Positions 26,433 through 37,254 of a stretch of 55,859 bases of DNA are shown one piece after another. The position numbers and the translations under genes are program-made. A model generated the notes under the pieces. That model saw only the letters and a list, made by a program, of their open reading frames with translations, ran no database searches and was not told the DNA's origin. Location: positions 1 through 55,859 of the forward strand of contig JAGWQH010000104.1 in NCBI GenBank assembly GCA_028870115.1, given 5' to 3'. How positions within the stretch are numbered: the first letter of the stretch is position 1; each line of letters opens with the position of its first letter. The stretch comes from Candidatus Methylomirabilota bacterium (GTDB lineage: Bacteria; Methylomirabilota; Methylomirabilia; Methylomirabilales; Methylomirabilaceae).

Positions 26433-28007
26433 ATGACGTACGGCGGTAACCCCACTTTTACAGTCCGGGTATTCGAGCGGATCCTGGATATCCTTCCGAT
26501 TCTCACGACCCTGCTGCTCCTCTCGATCTACCCGCTCCTCCGATACCTGCCCGGCGATCCGTTTTGGGCCGAGGTATTTCGATTCGCCGTCATCACAGTC
26601 TGGATCGGCTACCTGATCATCAATCAGGTCCGCGCTCATAAGACGCGACAGGAGCTGCTGGCCAACATGGAGACCGACTGGCGCAGCAGGCTTGAGACCT
26701 CCGGGCACTCCTTGAGTCATTATGCGATCCTCATGCCTCTGAAGCGGGAGAACAACCGCCGTGTGCTGTTTCAGACGATGCGTTCGATTGAGAGGCAGCG
26801 CTACCCGCTCGAGCGGATCACGCTGATTCCTATCGTGGAGGCGGAAGATCAAGAGACGCTTCACACGCTGGGCGATCTCCTTCCGACGTTCGAGAAGTCC
26901 TTCAGGATTCGGCTCTTCACCTATCCCACCGAGGGGATCGTGAACAGATGTAAGGCGACATCGATCAGCGCTGCCGGCCGTGATCTCGCGCGCCGGATCG
27001 ATGATGGCGCGCTCCGGGATGAGGACCTGAAGATTGTGATTATCGATGCCGACACGATTCTGCATCCACAGGACCTTGCCTTCCGGGAGCATAGCCGTCG
27101 GCAGGAAGCGGAACGCGCGATGGCCAGTGGGGACCGAGGGGTCGTCCTGCAGTCACTGACCACCTACACCTCAAACTACTGGAAGGTGCCGATGCTGCCT
27201 CGTCTGCACAACTCCGGGTTTGTCTTGTATCAGTTGGGAAAGATGCAGACTGCCGGCGACTATCTGGTCCTTGGTCCCGGGACGAGCCTCCCCTTCCGTG
27301 ATTTCCGCGCGGTGGACTACTTTGAGCCGAATCGTCATAACGAGGATATGCAGTTTCGGTACAAGGTGGTAATGGAAGGGTTTCGCGTGGCCCCTGTCAA
27401 GATGCCAACCTGGGGACAGGCGCCGCTCACCACCAGGGAGTCGTGGGGTCAGATCGCTCGTTGGGCGCGCGGCGCGGTCGACGTCAAATTCGTAGTCAAT
27501 TACGCGCGAAGATTTGACGATATACGGGTGCCGCTGCTGAAACGGAAGTTGTTCCTGGCGCTTCGGGCGCTGTTTGCCAACTCGATGCCGCCCCTCATGG
27601 TCTTTTTACCGGCGCAACTGATCCTGATCTCCTGGATCAGTCCCTGCGTCAGGGAGCTGTGGCCGTTTCAGGTATTCCTCTCGCCTGATGTCCTCACCTT
27701 ACGGATCGGGAGTAAGGGTCTGTGTGTGAGTCCACTTGCCGCCTTTAATCTCCGATTCCAGACGATTGTGCTGACCGCTTCGATGTTCTTAGGCATGGTG
27801 TTAGTCCCCCACACGCTGAAGCCGATTATTTATCAGCGGCCACCTCTCCGTTGGCGGCAGTCCAGAAAACTCTTTGAGTGGTCTCGCCTCACCTTCACGC
27901 CGGTTAACCTGCATAACTATTTCCTGATGGCCACGGCACAGCTTTACATGCAGGCTCGCCTCGCACTAGGCATCTCCATTACGCACACGGAGACTACCAG
28001 GAAGTGA
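26433..28007 (+). CDS. Membrane glycosyltransferase, family 2-like
   Basis: About 524 residues. Two N-terminal membrane helices (LTTLLLLSIYPLL, FAVITVWIGYLIINQ), a GT2-like catalytic domain with the metal-binding VIIDADTI, an acidic NEDMQFRYKVVMEGF and the QIARWARGA motif like Q-x2-RW, then about four C-terminal membrane segments. This resembles processive GT2 enzymes, but the N-terminal GT-A half (MPLKRENNRRVLFQTMRSI) is divergent. ATG 26433 is chosen over TTG 26382. It overlaps nothing, and the GT4 gene follows directly. A role in glycan or pilin modification is plausible by position only. Confidence 0.72.
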   Translation: MTYGGNPTFTVRVFERILDILPILTTLLLLSIYPLLRYLPGDPFWAEVFRFAVITVWIGYLIINQVRAHKTRQELLANMETDWRSRLETSGHSLSHYAILMPLKRENNRRVLFQTMRSIERQRYPLERITLIPIVEAEDQETLHTLGDLLPTFEKSFRIRLFTYPTEGIVNRCKATSISAAGRDLARRIDDGALRDEDLKIVIIDADTILHPQDLAFREHSRRQEAERAMASGDRGVVLQSLTTYTSNYWKVPMLPRLHNSGFVLYQLGKMQTAGDYLVLGPGTSLPFRDFRAVDYFEPNRHNEDMQFRYKVVMEGFRVAPVKMPTWGQAPLTTRESWGQIARWARGAVDVKFVVNYARRFDDIRVPLLKRKLFLALRALFANSMPPLMVFLPAQLILISWISPCVRELWPFQVFLSPDVLTLRIGSKGLCVSPLAAFNLRFQTIVLTASMFLGMVLVPHTLKPIIYQRPPLRWRQSRKLFEWSRLTFTPVNLHNYFLMATAQLYMQARLALGISITHTETTRK

Positions 28008-28040
28008 TGTGCGTGGTACAGGGTCCGGAGTGCGAAGTAC

Positions 28041-28087
28041 AAAATCCCCCTACCCCCCCTTTACAAAAGGGGAGCACGGGGGGATTT
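28041..28087. repeat. Dispersed AAATCCCCC/GGGGGATTT palindromic repeat
   Basis: AAATCCCCC near 28042 and GGGGGATTT near 28079 flank CCCCCCTTTACAAAAGGGG, giving a long inverted repeat. It lies in the longest possible reading frame of the GT4 gene and would add non-family residues there. Confidence 0.7.
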
Positions 28088-28140
28088 GCCGTGCGTGGTC
28101 CCTTGTGCGATTTGCGAAGTCCCCCGCACCCCGCACGCCA

Positions 28141-29328
28141 TTGACCATCGGTTTTTTTACCTGCAACGCCTCCCCGCTGCTCAACGGCCTCGCTGTCTCC
28201 ATTGAACAATTTGCACTTCACTTGCGTCGCCTCGGCCACCGGATCTTCATTTTTGCGCCGCGTTACCCGGGCTGCCCGGAGGTAGAGCCGGACACCTACC
28301 GGTTCCCATCGCTGCGTGTTCCCACGCATCACCGCTATGCCTTGCCGATTCCAGCCGCCGCCGTAGAACTCCATCGTCTGATTCCGCGCCTCGGTCTTCA
28401 GGTCATCCATGCTCACCACCCGTTCCTTGTCGGGCCTTACGCTCACCGCCTGGCTCGCCGGCTGCGAGTCCCGTGTGTGTTCACCTATCATACGCTGTAT
28501 GAGCATTATGCCCATTACGTGCCGGTGATCTCGCCTCTGGTCGCCCGGGTCGCGGAGGCCAGGAGCTATGCCTTCGCCAACCGGGCTGATCTGATTATCG
28601 CGCCGACGTCAGGGGTGCAGGAGCGGCTGCGGAGCCGTGGGGTCATCACCCGCATGGAAGTAATCCCCACAGGGATCGAGCCGCCGGACCCACCGGAGGA
28701 ATCGAGGCCCCGGATTCGCCGTCGTCTGAGTGTACCGAACGACGGGCCGGTCCTTCTGTACGTAGGGAGGCTGGCCAGAGAGAAGAATCTCGGATTGCTC
28801 TTGCGGGCAGTCCATGCCGCGGCCCGGGTTGTGCCTCACCTCACGCTGCTGCTGGTCGGGGAGGGAGACGAGGAGCGCTCTCTACAGCGGCTGGCCGCCC
28901 ATCTGGAAATTGCTGACCGGGTCCGCTTCGTAGGCTTGGTTCCGCATCAGGCTGTGGGCGACTGGTATCGAGCTGCGGACCTCTTCGTTTTCCCGTCGGT
29001 TTCGGAGACCCAAGGCCTGGTGGTGCTCGAGGCAATGGCGCACGGGCTCCCTGTCTTGGCCGTCCGGTCAGTTGGTACCTCGGATTTTATCACAGATGGG
29101 GTAAACGGGGCCTTGGCCGATGGTGCCGAGGACGATTTCATCCAGCGTTTGCTCTCACTGCTCCGCGATGGATCGAATCTCACTCGCTATGCCGAACAGG
29201 GCAGGGTGGGGGCGATGCAGATAACGGCGGAAGCCTCGGTTGTTCGGCTCCTTGAGGCCTACGAGCGACTGTTGGCACAGGACGTATCCTTGAATAGTGT
29301 AGTGTCTCACAATTACCGTTCGTGCTGA
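28141..29328 (+). CDS. Glycosyltransferase family 4 (GT-B)
   Basis: About 395 residues from TTG 28141. The N-terminal acceptor domain opens IGFFTCNASPLLNGLAVSIEQF, with VIHAHHPFLVGPYA and FTYHTLYEHY. The nucleotide-sugar half has LLYVGRLAREKNL, LLLVGEGDEE and the EX7E motif SETQGLVVLEAMAHGLPVLA. The closest recollected group is 1,2-diacylglycerol 3-glucosyltransferase-like GT4. Possible starts upstream are GTG 28107 and GTG 28009, but these translate a dispersed repeat. None has a good ribosome site. The last codons and stop lie in another repeat (29316-29393). Confidence 0.85.
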   Translation: MTIGFFTCNASPLLNGLAVSIEQFALHLRRLGHRIFIFAPRYPGCPEVEPDTYRFPSLRVPTHHRYALPIPAAAVELHRLIPRLGLQVIHAHHPFLVGPYAHRLARRLRVPCVFTYHTLYEHYAHYVPVISPLVARVAEARSYAFANRADLIIAPTSGVQERLRSRGVITRMEVIPTGIEPPDPPEESRPRIRRRLSVPNDGPVLLYVGRLAREKNLGLLLRAVHAAARVVPHLTLLLVGEGDEERSLQRLAAHLEIADRVRFVGLVPHQAVGDWYRAADLFVFPSVSETQGLVVLEAMAHGLPVLAVRSVGTSDFITDGVNGALADGAEDDFIQRLLSLLRDGSNLTRYAEQGRVGAMQITAEASVVRLLEAYERLLAQDVSLNSVVSHNYRSC

Positions 29329-29393
29329 GCCAGTCGAAGCATGAACGGAACGCTACAACAAGATTCACCCTTCGACAGGCTCAGGGTGAACGG
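29316..29393. repeat. Dispersed TTCGACAGGCTCAGG inverted repeat
   Basis: CCGTTCGTGCTGAGCCAGTCG at 29316 and its near-inverse CGACAGGCTCAGGGTGAACGG at 29373-29393 face each other. This is a widespread extragenic palindrome type. It supplies the GT4 stop codon and separates it from xerD. Confidence 0.75.
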
Positions 29394-29447
29394 AACTCTA
29401 AAGCCATTACTGAAACACTACGCTCGTTCTCACACCGTGCATTTGAT

Positions 29448-30344
29448 ATGACTTCAATGGAGCAGTTGATCGAGGACTACTTGAGGTTCCTGACGGTCGA
29501 GCGGGGGCTGGCAGAGAACAGCTTGGCGGCGTATGGACGGGATCTCCACCGGATAGCCGGCTACTTGAAGCAGGCCGGGGTCGGCTCATTTCAGGAGGTC
29601 AGCCGCGGGCAGGTCGCACGTCTACTCTTGACGCTCCGAGAGGAGGGGCTGGCGCCCCGCACCGTCGCGCGTCATACCTCATCGCTACGAGGTCTGTACC
29701 GGTACCTGCTGGCGCAGGGTCATGCGAAAGAGGATCCGACCGCGCACCTGGAGTCGTCGAGCCCGTGGGTCCGTCTACCTGGGGTGCTGAGCCAGGAAGA
29801 GGTCACGCGGCTGCTGGCGGCGCCGCCTACCAGCAATCATCTGGGTCTTCGTGACAAAGCGATGCTGGAACTGCTGTACGCGGCCGGCCTGCGAGTGTCG
29901 GAGATGGTGACCCTCCGGTTGTCCGATGTGGACCTGGAGGTAGGCTATGTGCATTGTCAGGGCAAGGGAGGGAAAGACCGCGTGGTGCCGTTGGGGCGCG
30001 ATGCCCAGACCGCAGTTCGCCGGTATCTCGCGACCTCAAGGTCGCACCTTCAAAGAGGACGATCAAGTTCTACGCTGTTCTTAAACCGCTGGGGGTGGCC
30101 GTTGACGCGTCAAGGTTTCTGGAAGCTCCTCCGCGCGTATGCGACAGCGGCGGGAATCGACCGGCGAGTGACCCCTCATACGCTTCGCCATTCTTTTGCC
30201 ACGCACCTCCTCGAGCGCGGCGCCGACCTTCGGGCGGTCCAGGTGATGTTGGGCCATGTCGATATCTCCACGACGCAGATCTACACACACGTCTCCCGGG
30301 CACACCTGAAGACGGTCTACAACCGATACCATCCAAGGGCGTAG
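29448..30344 (+). CDS. xerD: Site-specific tyrosine recombinase XerD
   Basis: 298 residues. SAM-like N-terminal domain (IEDYLRFLTVERGLAENSLAAYGRDL) and catalytic domain with the full tyrosine recombinase set: R in AAGLRVSEM, K in GKGGKDRVVPLG, H-x2-R in HTLRHSFATHLLERG, H in LGHVDISTTQIYTH with the nucleophilic Y. It resolves chromosome dimers at dif with XerC and FtsK. Length and the VSRAHLKTVYNRYHPRA tail fit XerD rather than an integrase. ATG 29448 is chosen because the frame upstream is repeat DNA; ATG 29457 is also possible. Confidence 0.93.
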   Translation: MTSMEQLIEDYLRFLTVERGLAENSLAAYGRDLHRIAGYLKQAGVGSFQEVSRGQVARLLLTLREEGLAPRTVARHTSSLRGLYRYLLAQGHAKEDPTAHLESSSPWVRLPGVLSQEEVTRLLAAPPTSNHLGLRDKAMLELLYAAGLRVSEMVTLRLSDVDLEVGYVHCQGKGGKDRVVPLGRDAQTAVRRYLATSRSHLQRGRSSSTLFLNRWGWPLTRQGFWKLLRAYATAAGIDRRVTPHTLRHSFATHLLERGADLRAVQVMLGHVDISTTQIYTHVSRAHLKTVYNRYHPRA

Positions 30345-30363
30345 CGCCAAACCGTGCGAAGTG

Positions 30364-30481
30364 GTCATTGCGAGCGCAGCGAAGCAATCCAACCGTTCTT
30401 TGTCTACACGACCCTACTTTACCGCAACGCAGCGCGAAGAGCAGAGAGATTGCTTCAGTCGCTCCGTTCCTTCGCAATGAC
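30364..30481. repeat. Dispersed ATTGCGAG palindromic repeat, copy 2
   Basis: GTCATTGCGAGCGCAGCGAAGC at 30364 and GATTGCTTC...CGCAATGACC ending 30481 are inverted arms related to the copy at 17702-17791. It fills the xerD to polymerase gap. Confidence 0.78.
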
Positions 30482-30505
30482 CGACGACGGGGGACCTTCA
30501 AACCC

Positions 30506-31810
30506 ATGACCGTGTTAACGCATGTGAGGCAGCTTCCTCGGTTCCGGGAACTCGATCCGCTCAGCCGTAGTACACTTGAGGCGGCGCGCAAGGCCGCCGC
30601 CCCTTCGCCGATCTATGCTGTCGGCGGCTATGTGCGGGACCTGCTCCTCAACGGGCGAAATGTCGATATCGATCTGGTAGTTGAGGGCGATGCCATTGCT
30701 ATAGCCAGACGTCTGGCGCATTCCCTCGAGGCGGTGGTGACGCCGCACCCCAGGTTCGGAACCGCCCATCTGCGGCTCCCTGGAGGCAGAAGGCTTGATC
30801 TCGCCACCGCCAGGTCGGAACGCTACCCGCACGCTGCCGCGCTGCCGGAGGTTCAACCGGCCCCACTCCTTGCCGATCTGCTTCGACGCGATTTCAGCAT
30901 CAATGCCATGGCTGCCCGTATCGATCGTCATCGGTTCGGGCCGCTGATCGATCCGCTGGGAGGACTCCGGGACCTGGATCACGGTCGGATCAGAGCCTTG
31001 CACGAACAGAGCTTCATCGACGATCCCACCCGGCTCTTCAGGACAGCCCGGTTTGAGGGCCGATATCGGTTTATGATTGCTCGAAGTACGTTGCGGCTGA
31101 TGAAGGCCGCAGTGAAGGGGGGCGCGGTCGGGCATCTTGCCGGTCCGAGAATCTTCAGAGAGCTCTACCTGATCGCGCAGGAACCATCGGCCCCCCGGAT
31201 TATCTGGCGGCTCAGAGATCTGGGCGTATTGACGGCTATTCATCCGAGGCTGGCCCTCCCGGGAGCCGCCTTCGGTCTGCTCGAGCGTGTGCGGCAGGTG
31301 CTCTCTCAGGATTCATCGATGCCGTTTCCGGAGGGAACAGCGGAAGGTGAGACGCTTCTCCTCGGAATGCTCTATTTTCTGCATCCGAAGACGGTTGTCG
31401 CCCTCCTCAAGAGGCTTACCCCACCCCACCGGATAGCCGAAAAGCTTACGGCCGATCACAAGGCATGTCGAAACGCTGCGCAGAAGCTTACACGTGCCGT
31501 CGATCTTCGCCAAAGCCGAATGGCCAGGCTGCTGGATCCCCTTTCGCCGGAGGCCAGGGCCGTACTGCTGGCTGTACTTACCAACGGATCGGCGCGGGAC
31601 GCGGTATCCCGATACCTCACGACGTCATGGCATGTCGTACCATTGCTGAAAGGCGAAGACCTGCGCCGGTTGGGACTGAAGCCAGGCCCCATTTACCGGC
31701 AGACCTTGGCCGCCTTGCGCGCAGCCAAGCTGGACGGGCGTCTCCACACCAAGGAGGATGAGACGTTGTTTATCCTTCAGCGCTTTCTCGGCGCGCGCCT
31801 TCGGCATTGA
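30506..31810 (+). CDS. CCA-adding enzyme / poly(A) polymerase family nucleotidyltransferase
   Basis: 434 residues, class II nucleotidyltransferase. Motifs: YAVGGYVRDLLLNGRN, the catalytic DIDLVVEGD, RRDFSINAMA, and DDPTRLFRTARFEGRYRF. The neck and body follow, and the C-terminus KLDGRLHTKEDETLFI resembles bacterial CCA enzymes. No HD domain is present. Whether it adds CCA, only A, or poly(A) cannot be decided from sequence alone. The ATG at 30506 directly precedes the conserved domain; frames extending further upstream run through xerD in another frame and are not real. Confidence 0.88.
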   Translation: MTVLTHVRQLPRFRELDPLSRSTLEAARKAAAPSPIYAVGGYVRDLLLNGRNVDIDLVVEGDAIAIARRLAHSLEAVVTPHPRFGTAHLRLPGGRRLDLATARSERYPHAAALPEVQPAPLLADLLRRDFSINAMAARIDRHRFGPLIDPLGGLRDLDHGRIRALHEQSFIDDPTRLFRTARFEGRYRFMIARSTLRLMKAAVKGGAVGHLAGPRIFRELYLIAQEPSAPRIIWRLRDLGVLTAIHPRLALPGAAFGLLERVRQVLSQDSSMPFPEGTAEGETLLLGMLYFLHPKTVVALLKRLTPPHRIAEKLTADHKACRNAAQKLTRAVDLRQSRMARLLDPLSPEARAVLLAVLTNGSARDAVSRYLTTSWHVVPLLKGEDLRRLGLKPGPIYRQTLAALRAAKLDGRLHTKEDETLFILQRFLGARLRH

Positions 31811-31882
31811 CAAGGGGGGTTCCCTTTGTTACGGTAACTGTAAATAAAGTTTGTATTCCCTGGAAAGAGCGCGACGAAAAAA

Positions 31883-32515
31883 ATGTCTGATCTGGCGCAA
31901 TTTATGCTGAATCTGAGCGTGAGGCTGCCGGCCATCCTGGCAGCCTTGACGTTTCACGAGTATGCCCACGGGTGGGTTGCCGACAAGCGGGGCGATCCGA
32001 CCGCGCGGTTGATGGGTCGCCTCACCTTTAACCCCATCGCCCACCTCGATCCGGTCGGAACCCTGGCCCTGATCTTGACACCGGTCGGCTGGGCCAAGCC
32101 GGTGCCGGTGAATTTCGACAATCTCCGTCATCCGCGACGCGATATGGTCTTGGTGGCGGCAGCCGGACCGGGCGCGAACCTCATCCTCGCCTCCGTATGT
32201 GCCTGGTTGCTTCGGCTGTTCGACGGGACTGAGGGGATAAGTGAGTCCGCGTGGTGGCTGACGCCGGTCCATCTCATGTTGTACAAGAGCGTGCTGATCA
32301 ACGTGGCCCTGGCCATCTTCAACCTGATTCCCTTGTTGCCGCTCGATGGCGGCCGCGTCTTGGCCGGCCTCTTGCCGCCCCGACAGGCTGCCTCGTATGG
32401 CAGGCTGGAGCGGTACGGCTTTGTGATTCTGCTGGTCCTGATGTTCAGCGGGGCGGTCGAACGGCTGATCTGGCCGCCCATCGCGCTTGTTGCCGGTCTG
32501 TTGCTCGGCGCGTAG
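31883..32515 (+). CDS. Site-2 protease family (M50) membrane metallopeptidase
   Basis: 210 residues, four or five hydrophobic segments. HEYAH near residue 25 is the zinc-binding HExxH and NLIPLLPLDGGRVL near residue 148 supplies the third ligand. GWAKPVPVNFDNLRHPRRDM is the family's conserved loop. It is the short YwhC-like form without PDZ domain. Substrate unknown. TTGACA at 31807 overlapping the polymerase stop may be its -35, but the -10 (TACGGT) is weak. Confidence 0.88.
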   Translation: MSDLAQFMLNLSVRLPAILAALTFHEYAHGWVADKRGDPTARLMGRLTFNPIAHLDPVGTLALILTPVGWAKPVPVNFDNLRHPRRDMVLVAAAGPGANLILASVCAWLLRLFDGTEGISESAWWLTPVHLMLYKSVLINVALAIFNLIPLLPLDGGRVLAGLLPPRQAASYGRLERYGFVILLVLMFSGAVERLIWPPIALVAGLLLGA

Positions 32516-32539
32516 TTGTGAGAGGAAGTACCACAGTCG

Positions 32540-33526
32540 ATGACAAAGGGTCGTGTCTTGAGTGGGATGAGGCCGACTGGACGGCTGCATCTCGGCCACC
32601 TGTTCGGCGCTCTGGACAACTGGCGCCGGCTGCAGGAAGCGTATGAGTGCTTCTTCTTCGTGGCCGACTGGCATGCGCTCACGACTGAATACGCCGAGAC
32701 AAAGGGTATTCGGGACAATATCCGCGAGATGGTCCTGGATATGTTGGCAGCCGGGATCGATCCCTCGAAGGCGACCCTCTTTCTGCAGTCGAGGCTCCAT
32801 GAACATGCGGAGCTGTACCTGTTGCTGTCGATGATTACGCCGGTCCCCTGGCTGGAGCGGAATCCGACGTACAAGGAGCAACAGCAGGAACTGACCACCA
32901 AAGACCTCAGTACCCATGGGTTTCTGGGCTACCCGGTCCTGATGGCCTCAGACATCCTGATCTACAAAGCCAATCATGTGCCGGTCGGCGTTGACCAGGT
33001 ACCGCATCTGGAATTGGCGAGGGAGATCGCGCGCCGGTTCAATACGCTGTACGGCGAGGTTCTCATCGAGCCGCAACCCCTTCTGACTGAGTTTGCAAAG
33101 GTCCCCGGCACCGATGGCCGTAAGATGAGCAAAAGTTACGGCAACGCCATCTATCTGGCCGATCCGCCCGAACAGGTGACTGCAAAGATCAAGCCGATGG
33201 TTACGGATCCTGCCAGAGTACGCCGCCGCGATCCAGGTAATCCGGACGTCTGCCCGGTCTTTGACCTGCACAGAATCTTTACACCCAAAGTAGCGCGGGA
33301 CACCGCCATCGATCCAGGCTGTCGAACAGCGGGGATTGGCTGTTTGGACTGCAAGGGGATGCTGTTGGAGCATATGCTCCCCGCGCTACGGCCTATCTAC
33401 GAGCGACGCCAGGAGTTGGCGGCTCGCCCGGAGATCGTCCAGGAGGTCTTGGAGGACGGATATGCCAGGGCCAAGAAGGTTGCGGGAGAGACCCTGTCGG
33501 AGATCAAGACCGCGATGCATATGTAG
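32540..33526 (+). CDS. trpS: Tryptophanyl-tRNA synthetase
   Basis: 328 residues, normal TrpS. Class I signatures: GMRPTGRLHLGHLFGAL (HIGH-like) at the N-terminus and GRKMSKSYGN (KMSKS). VPVGVDQVPHLELAREIARRFN is the TrpS-specific segment. AGGAAG lies upstream of ATG 32540, 24 bases after the M50 gene, so both are likely one transcript. Confidence 0.96.
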   Translation: MTKGRVLSGMRPTGRLHLGHLFGALDNWRRLQEAYECFFFVADWHALTTEYAETKGIRDNIREMVLDMLAAGIDPSKATLFLQSRLHEHAELYLLLSMITPVPWLERNPTYKEQQQELTTKDLSTHGFLGYPVLMASDILIYKANHVPVGVDQVPHLELAREIARRFNTLYGEVLIEPQPLLTEFAKVPGTDGRKMSKSYGNAIYLADPPEQVTAKIKPMVTDPARVRRRDPGNPDVCPVFDLHRIFTPKVARDTAIDPGCRTAGIGCLDCKGMLLEHMLPALRPIYERRQELAARPEIVQEVLEDGYARAKKVAGETLSEIKTAMHM

Positions 33527-33576
33527 CCCGGCGTTCAATGTGCAGGGTGCAATGTTCACAGTTGAACATCGCTTGA

Positions 33577-35049
<1,473 letters not shown>

Positions 35050-35077
35050 GTAAAGTGCGGCTTTCCAGTTATCAGTC

Positions 35078-35134
35078 GTGTAGGGGCGCTGCTTGCTGCG
35101 CCCTCTTTGGGCAGGGCAAGCCTTGCCCCTACAC
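35078..35134. repeat. Inverted repeat in the guaB-guaA gap
   Basis: GTGTAGGGGC at 35078 and GCCCCTACAC at 35125 are perfect 10-base inverted arms around GGCAGGGCAAGCC-type sequence. This is a common extragenic palindrome class. It lies between guaB and guaA and could modulate read-through. Confidence 0.7.
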
Positions 35135-35156
35135 TGATCGCTAAAAGCTGTCCTTC

Positions 35157-36689
35157 ATGGATAAAATCCTCATCCTCGATTTTGGTTCGCAGTACACGCA
35201 GTTGATCGCCCGCCGCATCCGTGAACTGGGCGTCTACTGCGAGATCCGTCCGTTCAACCTGCCGCTGGACGACATCAAGACTTTTAACCCCAAAGGAATC
35301 ATTCTCTCCGGCAGTCCTGCCAGTGTCTACCAACCGGATGCTCCTATTTGCCGGCGCGAGGTGATCGAACAGGACGTGCCGGTCCTGGGGATCTGCTACG
35401 GAATGGGGATTCTCGGTCATTTTTATGGCGCCATCACGATACGAGCCACCTCCCGGGAATATGGGCGGGCACACCTCACGATCGACGACACCGCCGATCT
35501 CTTCTCCGGCGTGAACAGTGGACTCAGTGTCTGGATGAGCCACGGCGACAAGCTTGAGGCGATGCCCGACACGTTTCGTCGCCTCGCCCACACGACGAAT
35601 GCGCCGTTCGCCGCGATCCGCCATCGAACGCAGCCGCTCTTTGCGGTCCAGTTTCACCCTGAAGTTGCCCATACTGACAGCGGGAAAGCGATCCTCGGGA
35701 ACTTTCTGTTCAGGGTCTGCGGCTGCGCCCAGGATTGGCAGATGCATTCCTTCGCCGAGATGGCTGTCGATCAGATCCGACGCCAAGTGGGGGATCGCCG
35801 GGTCCTCTGTGCGCTGAGCGGGGGGGTCGATTCTTCGGTGGTCGCGCTGTTGGTTCACCGGGCGATCGGTTCAAAGCTCACTTGCGTGTTCGTCGATAAC
35901 GGTCTGCTCCGAAAGGGGGAAGCTGCCCGGGTGGAGCAGGCCATGGGCGAGCACTTGGGTGTTCACATGGTTTCGGTCGATGCGAGGGAGCGATTCCTGA
36001 CCCGGCTCAAAGGGGTGATCGATCCTGAGGAGAAGCGGAAGATCATCGGCGCAGAGTTCATCGCCGTCTTTGAGGAAGAGTCACGGCGGCTGGGGCGATT
36101 CGACTTTCTCGCCCAGGGGACCCTCTATCCGGATGTCATTGAGAGCGTGTCGGTCCAGGGACCGTCAGTCACCATTAAATCCCACCACAACGTGGGGGGC
36201 CTGCCGGAGCAGTTCGATTTTGAGTTGCTCGAACCGCTGCGGGAGCTGTTTAAAGACGAAGTTCGAGAGCTTGGCAGGGAACTTGGCCTGCCGGATGCCA
36301 TTCTCTGGCGTCAACCGTTCCCGGGACCGGGACTGGCGGTCCGGATTATCGACGAGGTAACGCAGGCGCGACTGGACCTGCTGACAGAGGCCGATGCCAT
36401 CGTCGAGGCGGAGGTCATTCGGGCGAAACTCGACCGCGAATTATGGCAGGCGTTTGCCGTCCTGTTGCCGATCAAAACAGTGGGGGTCATGGGTGACGAA
36501 CGGACCTATGAGCATGTTGTCGCCATCCGGGCCGTCACCAGCCTCGACGGGATGACAGCCGACTGGGCGCGCCTGCCCCATGACCTGCTCCAGGCGATCA
36601 GCAGCCGGATCGTAAGCGAGGTCAAAGGCGTCAACCGCGTCGTCTACGACATCTCCTCCAAGCCTCCCAGCACCATTGAGTGGGAGTGA
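35157..36689 (+). CDS. guaA: GMP synthase (glutamine-hydrolysing)
   Basis: 510 residues. Converts XMP to GMP. The class I amidotransferase domain has the catalytic C80 in LGICYGMG and the His-Glu pair in [10 protein letters not shown]. The ATP-pyrophosphatase domain begins with the P-loop [12 protein letters not shown], and the C-terminal dimerisation domain ends [18 protein letters not shown], the canonical GuaA tail. No ribosome site is obvious before ATG 35157. Confidence 0.97.
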   Translation: MDKILILDFGSQYTQLIARRIRELGVYCEIRPFNLPLDDIKTFNPKGIILSGSPASVYQPDAPICRREVIEQDVPVLGICYGMGILGHFYGAITIRATSREYGRAHLTIDDTADLFSGVNSGLSVWMSHGDKLEAMPDTFRRLAHTTNAPFAAIRHRTQPLFAVQFHPEVAHTDSGKAILGNFLFRVCGCAQDWQMHSFAEMAVDQIRRQVGDRRVLCALSGGVDSSVVALLVHRAIGSKLTCVFVDNGLLRKGEAARVEQAMGEHLGVHMVSVDARERFLTRLKGVIDPEEKRKIIGAEFIAVFEEESRRLGRFDFLAQGTLYPDVIESVSVQGPSVTIKSHHNVGGLPEQFDFELLEPLRELFKDEVRELGRELGLPDAILWRQPFPGPGLAVRIIDEVTQARLDLLTEADAIVEAEVIRAKLDRELWQAFAVLLPIKTVGVMGDERTYEHVVAIRAVTSLDGMTADWARLPHDLLQAISSRIVSEVKGVNRVVYDISSKPPSTIEWE

Positions 36690-36763
36690 CCTCGCTTAGG
36701 TTGCGCGCTATACGGCATTTGCGCAGGCAGGCTATCACAACAAGCCGTCTGGGTCAGTAACAG

Positions 36764-37045
36764 ATGTTGACCTACAAAGCGATGTATAAGTTCCTTGAGC
36801 GTGGGGTTCACGCGGAAGTGCTGGACTTTCCCGGCACCATTACCTTTGGGGAGACACTGCAAGAAGCCCGGCGCTTGCTGGCAAGCGCCTTAGTCGATAT
36901 GACAGAAACGGCCTTACTGCGCGGCGAGCCGCTCCCACAGCCTGATCCATCATGTACCGATCCGGAAGCTGATGTGGAAGAACCCATCCATTTACTGCTG
37001 ACCGCAGCATCCCATATCAGCGTCGTGCCCCAAACGGCCGCCTGA
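36764..37045 (+). CDS. hicB: HicB-family antitoxin
   Basis: 93 residues. The opening LTYKAMYKFLERGVHAEVLDFPGTITFGETLQEARRLLASAL is the HicB RNase-H-like fold (beta strand, DFPG turn, TFGET, helix). The tail is acidic and proline-rich. It overlaps hicA by one base (TGATG). ATG 36782 is an alternative start. The order antitoxin before toxin is one of the two known for hic loci. Confidence 0.82.
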   Translation: MLTYKAMYKFLERGVHAEVLDFPGTITFGETLQEARRLLASALVDMTETALLRGEPLPQPDPSCTDPEADVEEPIHLLLTAASHISVVPQTAA

Positions 37046-37233
37046 TGAAGCGGCGCGACCTGCTTCGCCACTTGCGCCAGCACGGTTGCCGATTCGTGCG
37101 GGAAGGTACAGAACACTCGATCTGGGAAAATCCTGTAACCCGTCGCCGGACTTCGGTACCGCGCCACAGGGAGATTCCAGAGTTTACCTCCGCCCGTATC
37201 TGCAAACAACTTGGCGTGCCTGCACCGGTCTAG
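37045..37233 (+). CDS. hicA: HicA-family mRNA interferase toxin
   Basis: 62 residues, double-stranded-RNA-binding-like fold: MKRRDLLRHLRQHGCRFVREGTEHSIWENP, then TSVPRHREIPEFTSARICKQLG. The conserved histidine in TEHSIW matches the catalytic His of HicA. It is translationally coupled to hicB. Confidence 0.85.
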   Translation: MKRRDLLRHLRQHGCRFVREGTEHSIWENPVTRRRTSVPRHREIPEFTSARICKQLGVPAPV

Positions 37234-37254
37234 GGCCATGGGATACTTGGGCTA

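Noticed and set aside
29448-30344. xerD as an integrase of a mobile island
   Set aside because: Length and C-terminal pattern fit housekeeping XerD; no tRNA or att duplication is visible next to it.
29954-31810. Long open frame covering xerD's second half and the CCA/poly(A) polymerase
   Set aside because: The part before 30506 lies antisense-like in another frame over xerD and an intergenic repeat; the polymerase begins at ATG 30506.
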